Part shown: piece by piece, positions 33,781 through 44,860 of the stretch
How the letters are laid out: every line of letters starts with the position of its first letter
Position numbering within the stretch: the stretch's first letter is position 1
Assembly: GCA_032622095.1 (NCBI GenBank)
Contig: CP136064.1
Location: forward strand, 143,425,954 to 143,489,953
Reading direction: 5' to 3'
DNA from: Siphonodentalium dalli
Lineage: Eukaryota > Mollusca > Scaphopoda > Gadilida > Siphonodentaliidae
DNA: 64,000 nucleotides
The notes under the pieces: model-generated
Seen by the model: only the letters and a program-made list of their open reading frames with translations
Database searches by the model: none
What the model was told of the DNA's origin: nothing
Made by a program: the position numbers and the translations under genes

Positions 33781-34399
33781 CATACAACTTGAACAAGAAC
33801 GCGATATCGAAGCAATAGAGATTGTTCAAAAATTAAATTCCACCAAACCACCCATACAAATAGCAGATAAATATATAGTAATTAAAGATGTGCTATATTT
33901 CATCAGTAATCATGATGATGATCCAGATATACGCCTATTTATTCCCGCAAATATTCGACAAGCTGTACTCAAACAATACCATGACTTAGCAGGGCATTTT
34001 TCCACAGTTAAAACTTTTGCAACAGCAAAACTGAAATATTATTGGCCAAATATGTATAGAGATATACATAATTATTGTCAAGCTTGCATGATTTGTAAAA
34101 ATGAGGAATTTATCACAACAAAAGGCCCCAATACAAGAGATGGAGATGTCGAGAGATCACAAGCCGTTTTAAATTCTGTTATATCAAAATTGGTATTACA
34201 AAATACACACACTTGGGACATGTATTTGTCACAAGCATTATTTGCAATGCGTGTTCACGTAAATGATACAACAAAATTCAGTCCATTTTATTTATTATAT
34301 CATAGGGAACCCACTTTAAGTCTTGATAATATTCTAAAAACCCAGATTGAAATATGCAGGCGAGGACTTTACATCTATCGCTTTACAGGAACAGCATAG
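33781..34399 (+). pseudogene. Gypsy-B integrase, catalytic core deleted
   Basis: The HHCC domain is intact: histidines at 33,980-33,982 and 33,995-33,997 (HDLAGH), cysteines at 34,076-34,078 and 34,085-34,087 (CQAC). Only about 20 residues later comes GDVERSQ, which corresponds to the third catalytic residue (glutamate at 34,151-34,153), followed by the usual W...LSQALFAMRVHVN and SPFYLLYHREP. In the family more than 100 residues with both catalytic aspartates normally lie between the zinc domain and this glutamate. The deletion keeps the frame. The frame closes at 34,399 after a frameshift near 34,360. Confidence 0.8.
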
Positions 34400-35084
34400 A
34401 AATTTTAGTTTAGTTCTTTCGCGTTTAAGATCTCAAATCAGAACACAGAGAAAGAATGAAAAACGGAAAGAGGTTTCATTTGAAATAGGCGATCCAGTTT
34501 ATTACAAATCTGGGCGAAAAACGGGTAAACTGAGTTTATCATGGCAAAGTCATTGGAATATAATTGAAAAACGTAGTAATGTATCATTCTTAATTAAAGA
34601 TCAATTAAGTGCCCGAACAGTCCGCTGTCATGCCGACAATATTCGTAAAGCCGACACTGCATGGAAAATTCCACCCAAAGATACAATACGTCAATTGCGA
34701 AGACAGCGATTTGTTGTAAATAGTTCTAACGAAGACCCAGAACAACCTGCGTCATCAGAATGATCGTCTAGTGACGAAATTCCACTTGCGCAATTAATGA
34801 AACGCAAACAATTAAGACGGAAAAATTCTTCAAGCGACGATGAAATACCACGATTGGAATGGGCGGATCGATTGCGCGTAAGTGAACAAAATAATAATAA
34901 TTCAGAAGCATTCGAATCCGCAAATGAAGAAATTGAAAATGTTGCCTCTGATAACATAAACCCATATGTACACACAACTGTTTCTGACATGGATATCGAT
35001 TTAAATTCGCGTTCATATGATGCATCTACACAAGCAGGCGTGAATGATATCATTCGTGTTATAAGCACACAGGAAATAGATTGA
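34347..35084 (+). pseudogene. Gypsy-B integrase C-terminal domain and tail
   Basis: FEIGDPVYYKSGRKTGKLSLSW is the SH3-like GPY/F-type domain that ends Gypsy integrases. The frame meets a TGA at 34,761-34,763 but stays open in the same frame to 35,084, giving an acidic serine/asparagine-rich tail (SSSDDEIPRLEW, and similar SSDEIP text just after the stop). The near repetition of SSDEIP across the TGA supports it being a mutated sense codon. Confidence 0.65.
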
Positions 35085-35536
35085 TTGAATATAGGTATAG
35101 TGGAATTCCGAGTGGTGTGATCAGCCCTCGTCTTCCGGGTTTGACTTGAGATACGCAGGGATATTTAACCCTGGTGTTGGTAATGGAATGCTAAGCATTA
35201 TTAAATAAGAATGGTCGTTAGATGGCTTATACCAAGCACAAGTATAATACTATTTTATTCACTCTGTAAACCGCATATTGAGTTTCGTTTACAAAACTAA
35301 ATATGTGCATATAATATAATATAATATGATATAGATAGCGGAGAAGTACATGTATGTGGTATTTCATTACCGCACGATTGTTCATAAATAGCTGTGAATA
35401 GTTTAACAAAATCGCAATCATCTACTGATTGGTTCTAATTCTACTGGAATGGTGAACGATAATTCACCCGATTTTAACAATAATTTCACACCAAAATAAT
35501 TACAATAATTACACGATTGTTGTTTTATAAATGTAG

Positions 35537-36148
35537 TCGCGGCAGGCATGTTTGGTTATCGCACAGCAATTGTTTTCAGCGACAATTACATTTTTTATGA
35601 AATTTTATGGCGTGATATACATATATCAGGCAGTTCCCGTTAATGTCATGAGTCAAGACATATTTTTTAATTCCTACGATCACATTTTATTGATCATAAA
35701 CCCAATTCCCTTAATGTCCATATCCCTCAATTATTGCATGACCATTTTTCTTGACATTTTATGGAAATGCTCTACGAACAGGTTCAAAATTTATGAAAAT
35801 GCAAATTGCATTGGCGAGTCACTGATTTTGTTTCATGATTCGTACTTTGGACATATTTTGGTTTCAAGATGCTTATTAGCTATTGTGGGTTTATTGTGTT
35901 CCTTTTACAAACACATTATTTAGACTTCGTGTCATTTATGTCGAACTAAATGGGTTCGCCAAACACGATCAATGGTTGGTACTGTAAGTCAAGCAAATGA
36001 CGTCACACTGGATGGAACATCCAATATACACCATGCTGACATACCAGACACGCAGACCGGACAAGACATTGGTGTTTCAACCACATCTAGCGACACCGCT
36101 GCAAATCTTCGACCGTTCATGACACTGTCCTCACAAGATTATCGGACA
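35537..36148 (+). pseudogene. Unrecognised third ORF of Gypsy-B
   Basis: One frame is open from 35,537 to TAG 35,921-35,923 and continues in the same frame to TAG at 36,146-36,148. The part before the internal stop ends in a hydrophobic stretch (LVSRCLLAIVGLLCSFY) that could be a membrane helix. The part after it (CHLCRTKWVRQTRS, then a threonine/aspartate-rich tail) looks like a cytoplasmic end. The position between pol and 3' LTR is where env-like genes occur in some Gypsy elements, but no envelope motif is recognised. Chance open frame is possible. Confidence 0.3.
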
Positions 36149-36987
36149 TAGCTATTAAACCGACTGTCCAAAATAAACACTCGTTGCTGCATTTCCTCGT
36201 TCGGAGTCTTGTATACAGTCGTTGTTTCAACGCTGACGCCGCCACAGTTCCTTAGATGATTAACTAAATGACGCATATGCTGCCAGATCGTTCATGATAC
36301 GTTTGATATACATTGGCATAAAAGAATTGACATTTGATCGCAACTGTACACTGCTGATACATGTACATCGATCATTACACGTTACTTCGTTGACTCACGT
36401 CGCTTGCTGACTAAGACCAGAGATGTCAAAGACGATATCCTGTGAAGCTACATATACCTTCCCAACTGATGAGTATATCGGTTACTACACATTCTCACGC
36501 CGCACGGACAATAACATTTATCATCCTTAATTGTTGCTGTCAATTAACTGTATCCTGCATGTGTGATTATTCTCTACTTCACACACCAGTGTTCTACATG
36601 GTGTTGATTATCCGACCTTGGATAGAATCGTTTGCCGATTATCTATTGGACACATATCTCATGTATACCCGCCAAGCCAGAATTTCTCTACAAATTCCTG
36701 GATAAATTAACTATTCGCTGATAAACCAGTGCTCCAGTGACTTACTGTTCGATGCTAATCCAGTAACCTAGTGACATACTGTTTACCAGACTCGCCATGG
36801 ATAAATAACTCTCGTTTCGTTTGCTGTTGAGTTTTTATGTATGAATATCCATGTGTTGATTTTTTTTTAGGTTCGCGACTCGCGATTATACTCATAGATC
36901 CAACTATCTTCTGTACCCTCGGATTTTATCAAAATTTTAGTTCCCAATACTATATATAGTCTCGGTAACTCTGAACGGAGGGGACTC
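36149..36987 (+). other. Gypsy-B 3' untranslated region with polypurine tract
   Basis: No coherent frame. A purine run GGAGGGGA at 36,977-36,984 lies three bases before the 3' LTR and is the likely plus-strand primer. Confidence 0.5.
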
Positions 36988-37483
36988 TGTCCGATAGTAC
37001 AGAAGATATCGGTTGATATATAATTATGTTCCCAGTATTGCTATAACGTATTGTACAGATAAACACAGCACATCGAGATATAACTAATAGAATAGATACA
37101 ATCATAATTATCAAGATCATATTCTAAATTGGATGTGACATGTACTACCATCTTATGTGTTGGAAGGATCAGACCACGATCGTTCCACCATACCGATGGC
37201 ATGATACACGTCACATGGTAGGTGTATCATATGCATCATACCTTATTAGGATGCACGATACACCATACGTTGTAATAACTACTAGCGTCGAGAGATACCA
37301 AGAACCACTCTCTCTCTCCATCAGCCGATCCGACTAGACCTCTTTTACCGATGCTCCTGCTGTGTTTATCACTATGACTTATACACATATAAAGTTATCC
37401 AAAGCTACGGACAGTTTATATAATATTGTTATCAATGTTCCCGACGCGGCCAATTCAACATCTAAACCCTAGACACCGGGACA
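36988..37483 (+). repeat. 3' LTR of Gypsy-B
   Basis: 496 bp matching the 5' LTR. Differences include a TATAATA-type insertion near 37,417, an extra CT in the CT run near 37,315, and about six substitutions. Followed by GTCC. Confidence 0.9.
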
Positions 37484-37487
37484 GTCC

Positions 37488-38505
37488 TCGAAGGTATAAA
37501 GCCCAGTCCCAAGTTTTTGTCCATATATCAGTACCCGACTTGAATTCAAAAGCACAAATAATTTGTCATTATAAGTAGGGGTTAAAGTATTTGTGGTTGG
37601 TGGGGGTAGTTTTAAATCTCATAGTTCTGCCCCTATTCACATCATTGAAGGACCTCTCACTGTTTAATAGGATCCAATAGTTTAGTGATTTTGGAGGATA
37701 TATTTAGGAGTTGAAGTCAACTAATTGGAAGCAAAAGTGTTAAATCAGTTTCTCTGCCACTTTTGACTGGCCAGCTATTGAAACAAATCCATATAATAGA
37801 TTTTTTATATATGCCTATAAAATAGTGGAAAATTACTGAAATGTAGATCGTCATATTGTAGGTATCTCTTAGAAGCCACAGTAAAATTCAATTTCGTTCA
37901 CTGTAGCTTTCGTTATTTCACAGTAGCTTTCGTTATTTGACTGTTGGGTTAACCAGTTGTTTCTTTCCGAGTATTGTTCAATTTGTTGTACTATTAAAAG
38001 TGAAAAATCCATATAATTTAGCAACTTGGAGAAGTAATAAGGCGCATATAATAAAAAGAATACCTCTAGTTTTTTGTTTAAATATCTGAAACATCTCATT
38101 TGTGTCAGGAAAGAAATATAAAATTTTCACTCGCGGCTGCAAGCCACTCATGAAATACAATATTTCTTTCCAGACACTCATGAGATATTTCGGTATTCAA
38201 ACAAAAACCATAGGTATACTCTATATATTGTTACAGATCCCAACACCTGTCTATTAAAGAAAAAGATAATTTGTTGACAAGCTAGATATTAAAGACCGCT
38301 TCATAGAACACATCTCATATTTAACTTTAATGACCCCCATTCTCCTGTTTGTGATCTGTTTATATTGTCAAACATGTCAGATAAGATCAGATGACTTGTG
38401 TAATTACATGTACCATCCACACATGACTGACATGATTATATATATATATTTTTTATAAATTGAAAAAAAATTCCCTAAATTAAATTAAAAAAAACAAATA
38501 TTTAC
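37488..38505. other. Intergenic, small tandem duplication
   Basis: The block 'cagtagctttcgttatttca' occurs twice in tandem at about 37,902-37,940. No gene was recognised. Confidence 0.45.
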
Positions 38506-39810
38506 TCTTGTAGCTCATGGTGGTTTTGTATGCACTTGTATGTCCAGAGCTAAACTCTTCATGAATCCACTAATTGAAGGTCCAGGAACAATATTTGGTT
38601 GGTAACACATTTCCCATTGAGGGCGAAATGGGTGAAATGGCCATGCCCTTTTTGCGCGAAGTACTACCATCCGACGTGACTATATCTCCAGAACCGTTGG
38701 ACAGGGAGGTTGCCTGACCACTCAAAATTTGCGGAATGGCCACATTATGGGGGGCCAGTAATACATTTTCATATCCAAAAGTCAATGGTTTTTAAGATAA
38801 TTGCCAAAAACCCAAAACATTCCATTTTTAAGGGCCCGAACCCCAATTTTGGGGTTCAGCACTTTGATCTCAAAGCTGAGCCCCGAATTAGAATTTTATT
38901 GATCTATATCCATCAGTGCCACATACAGGTATAATTTCTGTACCATTATTGGATGGGATTGACCTTCAAGGAGCTCTTGACCCTGAAAATCCACATTATG
39001 GGGGGTCAATAATACATTTTCATATCCTAAAGTCAATGTTTTTTAAGATAATTGCCAAAAACCGATTTCAGCATGTTACGCACCACAAGTATACAATACC
39101 ACCAAGGCCACAACATATGTATGACACTTTTTAAAGAACTATCCGCATGCTCTGACCGACATAAGAGCACAATTGACCACACACAATGGGATTAGCTGGA
39201 AATTGCTGCTGAGAATGTGTTGACCCCGACACACAACATATGCTCTTCCCGACTTTGAACATGCCTTGGAAACTGGTGTGCTTTACCAAAAATCAGGTAA
39301 CAATTGTGCTCTGATCAACAGAAATGTACAGATTGAACAAAACAGGTTTTCATAATTTGTTATCAACAAAGCTATGAAACATGCTAAACACTTTTACTAA
39401 ATGGAATGACCAGCTGTTTGCTTCATGCAGCAGCCACATGTTGCGATATTAAAATGGGTATTGCATCTGGGCATAGTAAAAACATGTTGTAATCAGATAA
39501 GAGATGACCATATATACCAGTATATATTTCAGAAGTAATCAATTCTTCCAAAAGGACACCTCATCTCACAAAAAGATTTAGGAAATGATGGAATCATCAC
39601 TATTCAATCAATAGTAGAATGAGCCTTTGTCAGTCCCACATTAGTTTTGATTGGCCATGATAGTTGCAGCACTTGCAGGTTGAAGAAGATGAGGGTCTAT
39701 AATTTCACTAACATAATTCTTCATAATAGCTAATAGCCCTCATAACTTACCATTTTAAAGATATTTTCATTTTCAATACCACCCCAGGTTAAGTGGTCCT
39801 GCTAATTTTA
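38506..39810 (+). repeat. Interspersed repeat R1, copy 1, 5' part
   Basis: Matches 60,506-61,832 over its whole length and, inverted, 51,285-51,805. An internal direct repeat (cacattatggggg...aagataattgccaaaaacc) occurs near 38,741 and 38,993. This copy is split by the young DIRS; its last ~65 bp are at 44,798-44,860. Conserved short frames across copies are shared sequence only, with no protein-like signature. Confidence 0.8.
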
Positions 39811-39986
39811 CGTCATGACCTCCACTATTCATTATGACGTTAGGATTATCCCCTCTAGCTATTAATCGACTCGCCTTGTTACGCGAAGCGTGACCAACCA
39901 ATCAATTTTAACCTCACCCAAGTCACGCTGAGTGAATAGAGTCCGTCCCTAATCGCCTCACTTCCATTTCTGGCGGTTATCGACAT
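39811..39986 (+). repeat. Left inverted terminal repeat of DIRS-2
   Basis: Pairs with 44,591-44,770. It starts with an outer segment 'cgtcatgacctccactattc' specific to this end. A ~15-bp insertion (near 39,945) distinguishes it from the right arm. Confidence 0.85.
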
Positions 39987-40029
39987 AGGTGTTTAAAATC
40001 TAATAGCCCGGGTAAGGGCAAAAAGAAGA

Positions 40030-41310
40030 AGAAATCTCGTTTGGATTTGGTGCAGGACAGGTGTGACAAAATCCAGGTGGATATGACGCAAAAAAATTCT
40101 ACAATGAAGGGTCAATTAGATCAACTGGTCACTTTATTGTCAGACGCACACAGCAAACGCGATCTGAACATAAAGCCGATGATTCCCCAGTATCCTCACA
40201 AAGAGGGGACGAAATTAGTATACATGCAAATAATTTATCATCGGATGATTCGGAGGACATGTGCAGTGATGCTGACACCACAAAATCCACTGTTCGAAAA
40301 TCATTATCTGAGATTTTTGGGGAAACCAGTTTCCAAATAGCGGTGCCTGTTGAAAAGATGGGGCTTCACATTGACCAAGCACAAAAAGATCTGTTAATGT
40401 AATCTCTCAGATCTGACCATCCTCAAAATTTATCTTTGTATAACGAGGACACTTATGATCGGTTACCCATTGACGAAGACACTACAGAGTTTTTGAATGT
40501 TCCGTCACTTGATCCATTATTGGTAGAAGCAATAACCAAGAAATATGGAACTCGGGGCTTGCCCAAAAATCGCTTCAAGCAAAAAGTGACAAGTCTTCAT
40601 TCCCAGTCATGCAAAATGCTGGAAGAAATAGCTTACAAGGGCCAACAAGCAGGTCGAGTTGCTATTATAGCTCAGCTCTACACCCAGCAATCTTGGCGAA
40701 ACTGCTGAGTTGTCTGGAAAAAGAGAACTGTGACATTACGGAGGCAATTTCTCTTTTGAAAGACTCTTTCGAAATTACATCTAAGGGTTTGGATCAGATC
40801 GGACGCAAGGCAGCGTTTCATCACATTATTCGCCGTACATGTGCTATGACTGATTCTGATTGGTACACCAGTGATCCCACGAGTTCTATGGCGAATCTCC
40901 CTCTGAACGAGGATGGTGTGTTTGGGAATGGTTTGGAGCCATTGCTTAAATCGCGAAGAGAAAGGCGCAAAGAAATGCTCGAACTATTGCCTGAATCGGA
41001 AAGTCAAAAGGAACGTAAAAGGACGAGTACGGTAACAAGCGCAGGTCCACCAGAAATAAAGAAATCAAAAATGGCGGCTAGCGCTAGTTTCGGTTCGCAT
41101 TCTCATTCGTCGATTGGTTTCACTCCAAACAGAGATGCGATGTTCAAATTTCGGATCCCCAAGCTTGATTCGAGCGCCTCAGCGGGATCATCAAAAGCTA
41201 GTTCAAGTCAAGGATCTCGATATTACCACTCCGGATCTCGAGACAACGGCTGGTCTAACTCCATCACAAGGGGCCGACCTCGTGGTCGAGGACGTGGACA
41301 GAGATTCTGA
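40030..41310 (+). pseudogene. DIRS-2 gag-like ORF
   Basis: Frames starting in a lysine-rich stretch (GKKKKSRLDL) continue through DRCDKIQVDM, shift to a frame with YGTRGLPKNRFKQKV (near 40,536), and shift again at about 40,610 into a 233-codon frame ending at 41,310. The last part has SCLEKENCDITEAISLLKD, a basic segment and a C-terminal RGRPRGRGRGQRF, an RG-rich nucleic-acid-binding tail common to DIRS gag-like proteins. No ATG in good context opens the first frame. At least three disruptions (including TAA near 40,400). Confidence 0.6.
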
Positions 41311-42411
41311 CTATCGTGTAAGTATAATAAATCCTATGCCAGAAATTCCGGTCGGGGGTCGCTTGTCTCATTTTATGACATCTTGGAAAGCATATGTGTT
41401 GAGCATAATATCCCAGGGTTTACATCTGGAATTTCATACTGTTCCAAATTCTCCGGTGTGAGGGAAACCAATCTTCCTCCACACCAGGGATATTTGGTAC
41501 AGCAAGAAGTACATCAACTTCTGCAAAAACGTATTGTAGAAAAAGTTCCCAATAGACGGGTTCTACAGCAAATTTTTTCTGGTCCCCAAAAAGAACGGAA
41601 AGTTCAGACCTGTTTTGAATGTAAAACTTCTGAATCGTAAAAATGTGCAAACATATTTCAAAATGGACACTCTCAAATCAGTGTTCCAATTAGTAAACCG
41701 GGGAGATCATGCAATAACCCTGGATTTATGCGACGCTTACAATCACATTTTGATTGCAAAAGCACACAAAGTATTTTCGGTTCCGATTTCGCAAGAAAAA
41801 TTATCAATTTCGTGCTCTTTGCTTCGGGCCGACCATGTCACCTCGAATTTTCACACGGCTGACGTCAGTAGCAGCAGCATTGCTGAGAAAACGCGGTGTA
41901 AGACTGATAACCTACTTAGACGACTGGTTACTAGTGAATCGGTCACGCAATCAGTTGCTAAACGATCGATTGTTAGTAATTCAAACCCTGACCGAATTGG
42001 GGTTCTTGATAAATCAAGAGAAATCAAATCTATCTCTGTCCCTTCGGTTCATTTATCTGGGGTGTCTGTTCGATCTGAGAGCAGGAACAGTATTCCCTAC
42101 TCAAGAGAGACTATCGGGTCTAAAACAAGCGGTTCTAAGGCTCAGTCAACCGAATGTAACAGCGCGACAGTTTTTGGTGTTACTAGGAATGATAGCCTCG
42201 CTTATATACGTGATTCCAATGTTGAATGAGTTTAGAGACGATAATACCGAGGTCAACAAACCTGAAGGCTTGTCTCAATTGGTGGTTGAACGAGGTAAAT
42301 ATTGCGCAAGTGCAACCACTGAAAATTTCAACTCCGGTAGTGACGATTACCACCGATGCCAGCGGGCGACATGGTTGGGCAGGCACAATAGACAATCTCG
42401 TAGTTTAGGGA
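41311..42411 (+). pseudogene. DIRS-2 reverse transcriptase
   Basis: VGGRLSHFMTSW (near 41,350) is the N-terminal DIRS motif. KERKVQTCF/NGKFRPVLNV-type text near 41,590 and LDLCDAYNHILIAKAH (near 41,717) are RT blocks. The catalytic box is YLDDWLLV with aspartates at 41,919-41,924. FLVLLGMIASLIYVIP (near 42,168) closes the domain. At least four frame changes occur, for example near 41,450, 41,560 and 41,800. Family RTs are otherwise of this length. Confidence 0.75.
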
Positions 42412-42720
42412 GTGTGGTCTCCTTTTCAAAAATTGAGCCATATCAATCAACTAGAGCTGGAGGCAGTTATTCAGTCCCTTCGTCGGTTTCTACCAATGAT
42501 TGTCGGCAAACATGTTTTGATTCGCTGCGACAACTCAACCGTGGTTCAGTATTTAAACAAACAAGGAGGAACCAAATCTCCAATACTATGTCAGTTGACA
42601 CTGAAACTGTGGCATCTGGCTCTCGAGCACAATATAATGATATCAGCCGCTCTCATTCAGGGTTGGCTCAATGTAATAGCAGATTATTACAGCCAGAGAT
42701 CTCTAAATCAGAACGAATGG
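42412..42720 (+). pseudogene. DIRS-2 RNase H
   Basis: INQLELEAVIQSLRRF contains the conserved glutamate, and VLIRCDNSTVVQYLNKQGG the second acidic residue (aspartate near 42,525). It is in one open frame (from 42,412) with the next two domains. The first aspartate lies in a neighbouring frame (VTITTDASG near 42,340). Confidence 0.7.
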
Positions 42721-42905
42721 TGCCTGAACAAAACGGTGGTCCAGAATCTTTTTCAGATTTGGGGTTGTCCCACAGTCGACATGTTCGCAACATGGGACAA
42801 CCGACAGATCAACCGGTTTTGTTCTTGGATTCCCCATCCATTAGCATGGGCACATTCCTTGGACGAATCTGTTTCTATATGCATTCCCTCCGTTTCCATT
42901 AATAA
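42721..42905 (+). pseudogene. DIRS-2 methyltransferase-like domain
   Basis: CPTVDMFATWDNRQINRFCSW (near 42,767; first 20 residues as seen) is the signature described as DAM-methylase-like in DIRS elements. It is short and may be truncated, since the downstream DAxxxxW...YAFPP box seen in DIRS-1 is not found before the recombinase. Activity is doubtful. Confidence 0.5.
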
Positions 42906-43129
42906 TGCGTGTTCTGAGCCATCGAGAGAGATTTCCTTGCACCGTGATAATGATCACTCCAGGGTGGCCAAATCAATGTTGGTATCCTCGGTTGTTGAAT
43001 CTGCTAGTAGCTTTGCCAGTCAAATTACCTCTGGGTCCGAATCTCTTGACACAGGCGAACGGGGAAATAATGCATGCCAATCTCAAAATGTTGAATCTGA
43101 TGGCTTGGCTACTCTCAACCAACAGTTCG

Positions 43130-44092
43130 AAACAGATGGCTTTTCGTCAGGAGCTCGACAGCTTTTGTCCCACTCCTGGCGAAAGGGAACAAGAAAAGAT
43201 TATGCTAGCAAATTTCGACAATTCCATAGCTGGTGTTTGGGAAAACAAGTTGATCCCTATAAGGCGACTTTGACAGAATGTGCTAATTTTTTGTCAGATC
43301 TGTTCGAAAAAGGGTTAGCATATTCTACGATAACTGGATATCGCTCTATGTTATCAGCTTTTTGCCTTGCATTGATAGGTTTCCCATAGGTCAACATCCC
43401 AAAATCATTCGACTTCTAAAAGGGGTGTTCAATGAACGACCTCCTCTTAGACAACTTTTACCAACATGGGATCTTTCTCTTATTTTAGAATGTTTACAGT
43501 CAAGACCTTTTGAACCTTTGGAGGATGCATCGTTGAAACTGGTAACGTTCAAAACGGTGCTGTTGATTGCGGTCACATCTTTCAGACGTTGCAGTGATTT
43601 GCAAGCGCTTAAACTGGGTGAAGGATATGTCAACATTCAACGGCAAGGTCTTACCTTTATGAGAGCTGGACTGGCTAAGCAAGATCGGCCTGCACATCAC
43701 TCTCAATCTATTTTTATACCGGCCTTTCCGGACTGTGAACAGTTGGATCCTAAAAGATCCTAAAAGAACATCAGGATTGCATTTGGAAGCAACTTCCGCA
43801 GTCAGCAGTATGTCTTTATTCCTATCATATTCAAAACCACACCATCCAGTTTCTAGTCAGACTATATCTCGCTGGTTGGTGGAATGCATCAAGCTGTGCT
43901 ATGATTTGAAGAAATCAGCCAGTTCCTGCGGTTTCGGGTCATTCTACACGCAGTGTGGGGCCGGCTTGGGCGCTGTTCAACGGTGCCAACCTTAAGCAGG
44001 TGCTGGAGGCTGCAGATTGGACGCAGGATTCTACGTTCATTCGACATTATTTGAAGCCATTGAATATTGAGGTTTTGTCAGGGAGACAATAA
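43130..44092 (+). pseudogene. DIRS-2 tyrosine recombinase
   Basis: The core-binding domain (WRKGTRKDYASKFRQFHSW, YSTITGYRSMLSAF) ends the frame closing at 43,389. The catalytic domain follows in a second frame with TSFRRCSDLQAL, holding the first catalytic arginine (about 43,584-43,589), then in a third frame HPVSSQTISRWL and, in a fourth, GHSTRSVG (histidine 43,940-43,942, arginine 43,949-43,951) and FIRHYLK with the nucleophilic tyrosine at 44,048-44,050. Stop TAA 44,090-44,092. All residues of the R-H-R-Y set are present, so only frameshifts make it inactive. It would join circular cDNA into the genome. Confidence 0.75.
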
Positions 44093-44440
44093 TTCTACGG
44101 AGTAGAGATTCAATGGTGTTTTAACTACATATATCTGGCGAGTCGCCATTTGGAGAAAGTATCTCTAAGATGTTGTTTATATGTTTGGGGATGTATATAC
44201 AGTATGGTGATTCCACATGGGAGCAGACAGACCAGTGTGGCTTTGTGTTTCATGTTATGATAATGCGGATTCAGTCGGACGACAGCAATCGCAAATTTTT
44301 AGACTGAAGATCTACATGTATATATACAGTTCTTAGCAGGGATGGCTTGCCAAGTTTTGGGGTGAGTTCTGCTAGTTTTATTGACATTGTTGAGTTGTGG
44401 ATATCCCACCTCCATGTGTTTCTGTTGGAATGCATATTAT

Positions 44441-44541
44441 TCCTAACGTCATAATGAATAGTGGAGGTCATGACGTAAAAATGCTAAATTTGAGTGATCA
44501 AATTATAGTTTTACGAATGACCGGAACTATTCATTATGACG
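44441..44541 (+). repeat. Internal complementary region of DIRS-2
   Basis: Bases 44,441-44,480 are an exact reverse complement of the left outer end (40 of 40) and 44,476-44,541 of the right outer end. Their junction corresponds to the joined ends of the circular intermediate. Confidence 0.9.
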
Positions 44542-44590
44542 GCCCGTCCCGCCTCCCCGCTTTCTGTCAATAAAACTTTCTTGTGGTGGT

Positions 44591-44797
44591 TGTCGATAAC
44601 CGCCAGAAGGAAAGTGAGGGGATTAGGGACTCTATTCACTCAGCGTGACTTGGGTGAGGTTAAAATTGATTGGTTGGTCACGCTTCGCGTAACAAGGCGA
44701 GTCGATTAATAGATAGAGGGGATAATCCTAACGTCATAATGAATAGTTCCGGTCATTCGTAAAACTATAATTTGATCACTCAAATTTAGCATTTTTA
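44591..44797 (-). repeat. Right inverted terminal repeat of DIRS-2
   Basis: 44,591-44,746 pairs with the left arm; 44,747-44,797 is the end-specific outer part, ending 'caaatttagcattttta'. Confidence 0.85.
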
Positions 44798-44860
44798 TAT
44801 CATGCTGATGGGTACTACTGGATTGCTATGACGTTTGTAGGTCAAAGCGATTCTGTTAAG
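44798..44860 (+). repeat. R1 copy 1, 3' part
   Basis: Continues the R1 copy split by DIRS-2; matches 61,833-61,894 with a few differences and loses similarity after 'gattctgttaa'. Confidence 0.8.

Larger units (their letters stand above)
29188..37483 (+). mobile_element. Complete LTR retrotransposon, Ty3/Gypsy-like (Gypsy-B)
   Basis: Two long terminal repeats enclose gag, protease, RT, RNase H, integrase and a further open region. The 4-bp target duplication GTCC lies at 29,184-29,187 and 37,484-37,487. The order protease-RT-RNase H-integrase is that of Ty3/Gypsy. The LTRs differ by about six substitutions and two small indels, so insertion is recent. Coding frames are nevertheless broken in many places and the integrase core is missing, so the copy is defective. 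Confidence 0.9.
39811..44797 (+). mobile_element. Young DIRS-like retrotransposon (DIRS-2 of window)
   Basis: It has inverted terminal repeats, a perfect internal complementary region, and gag-like, RT/RNase H, methyltransferase-like and tyrosine recombinase regions in the canonical order. DIRS elements integrate circular cDNA with a tyrosine recombinase, without an integrase or long target duplication. The uninterrupted R1 copy at 60.5-61.9 kb supplies the empty site ATTTTA (61,827-61,832). Here the left border is ATTTTA at 39,805-39,810 and the right border ATTTTTA at 44,791-44,797, so strand exchange took place inside the shared A-T4/5-A. Several frameshifts break the ORFs. Confidence 0.9.

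Noticed and set aside
38710-39134. Conserved small proteins in R1 copies (also at 51.3 and 60.7 kb)
   Set aside because: The copies are recent nucleotide duplicates, so shared frames are expected; there is no domain and frames differ in length between copies.
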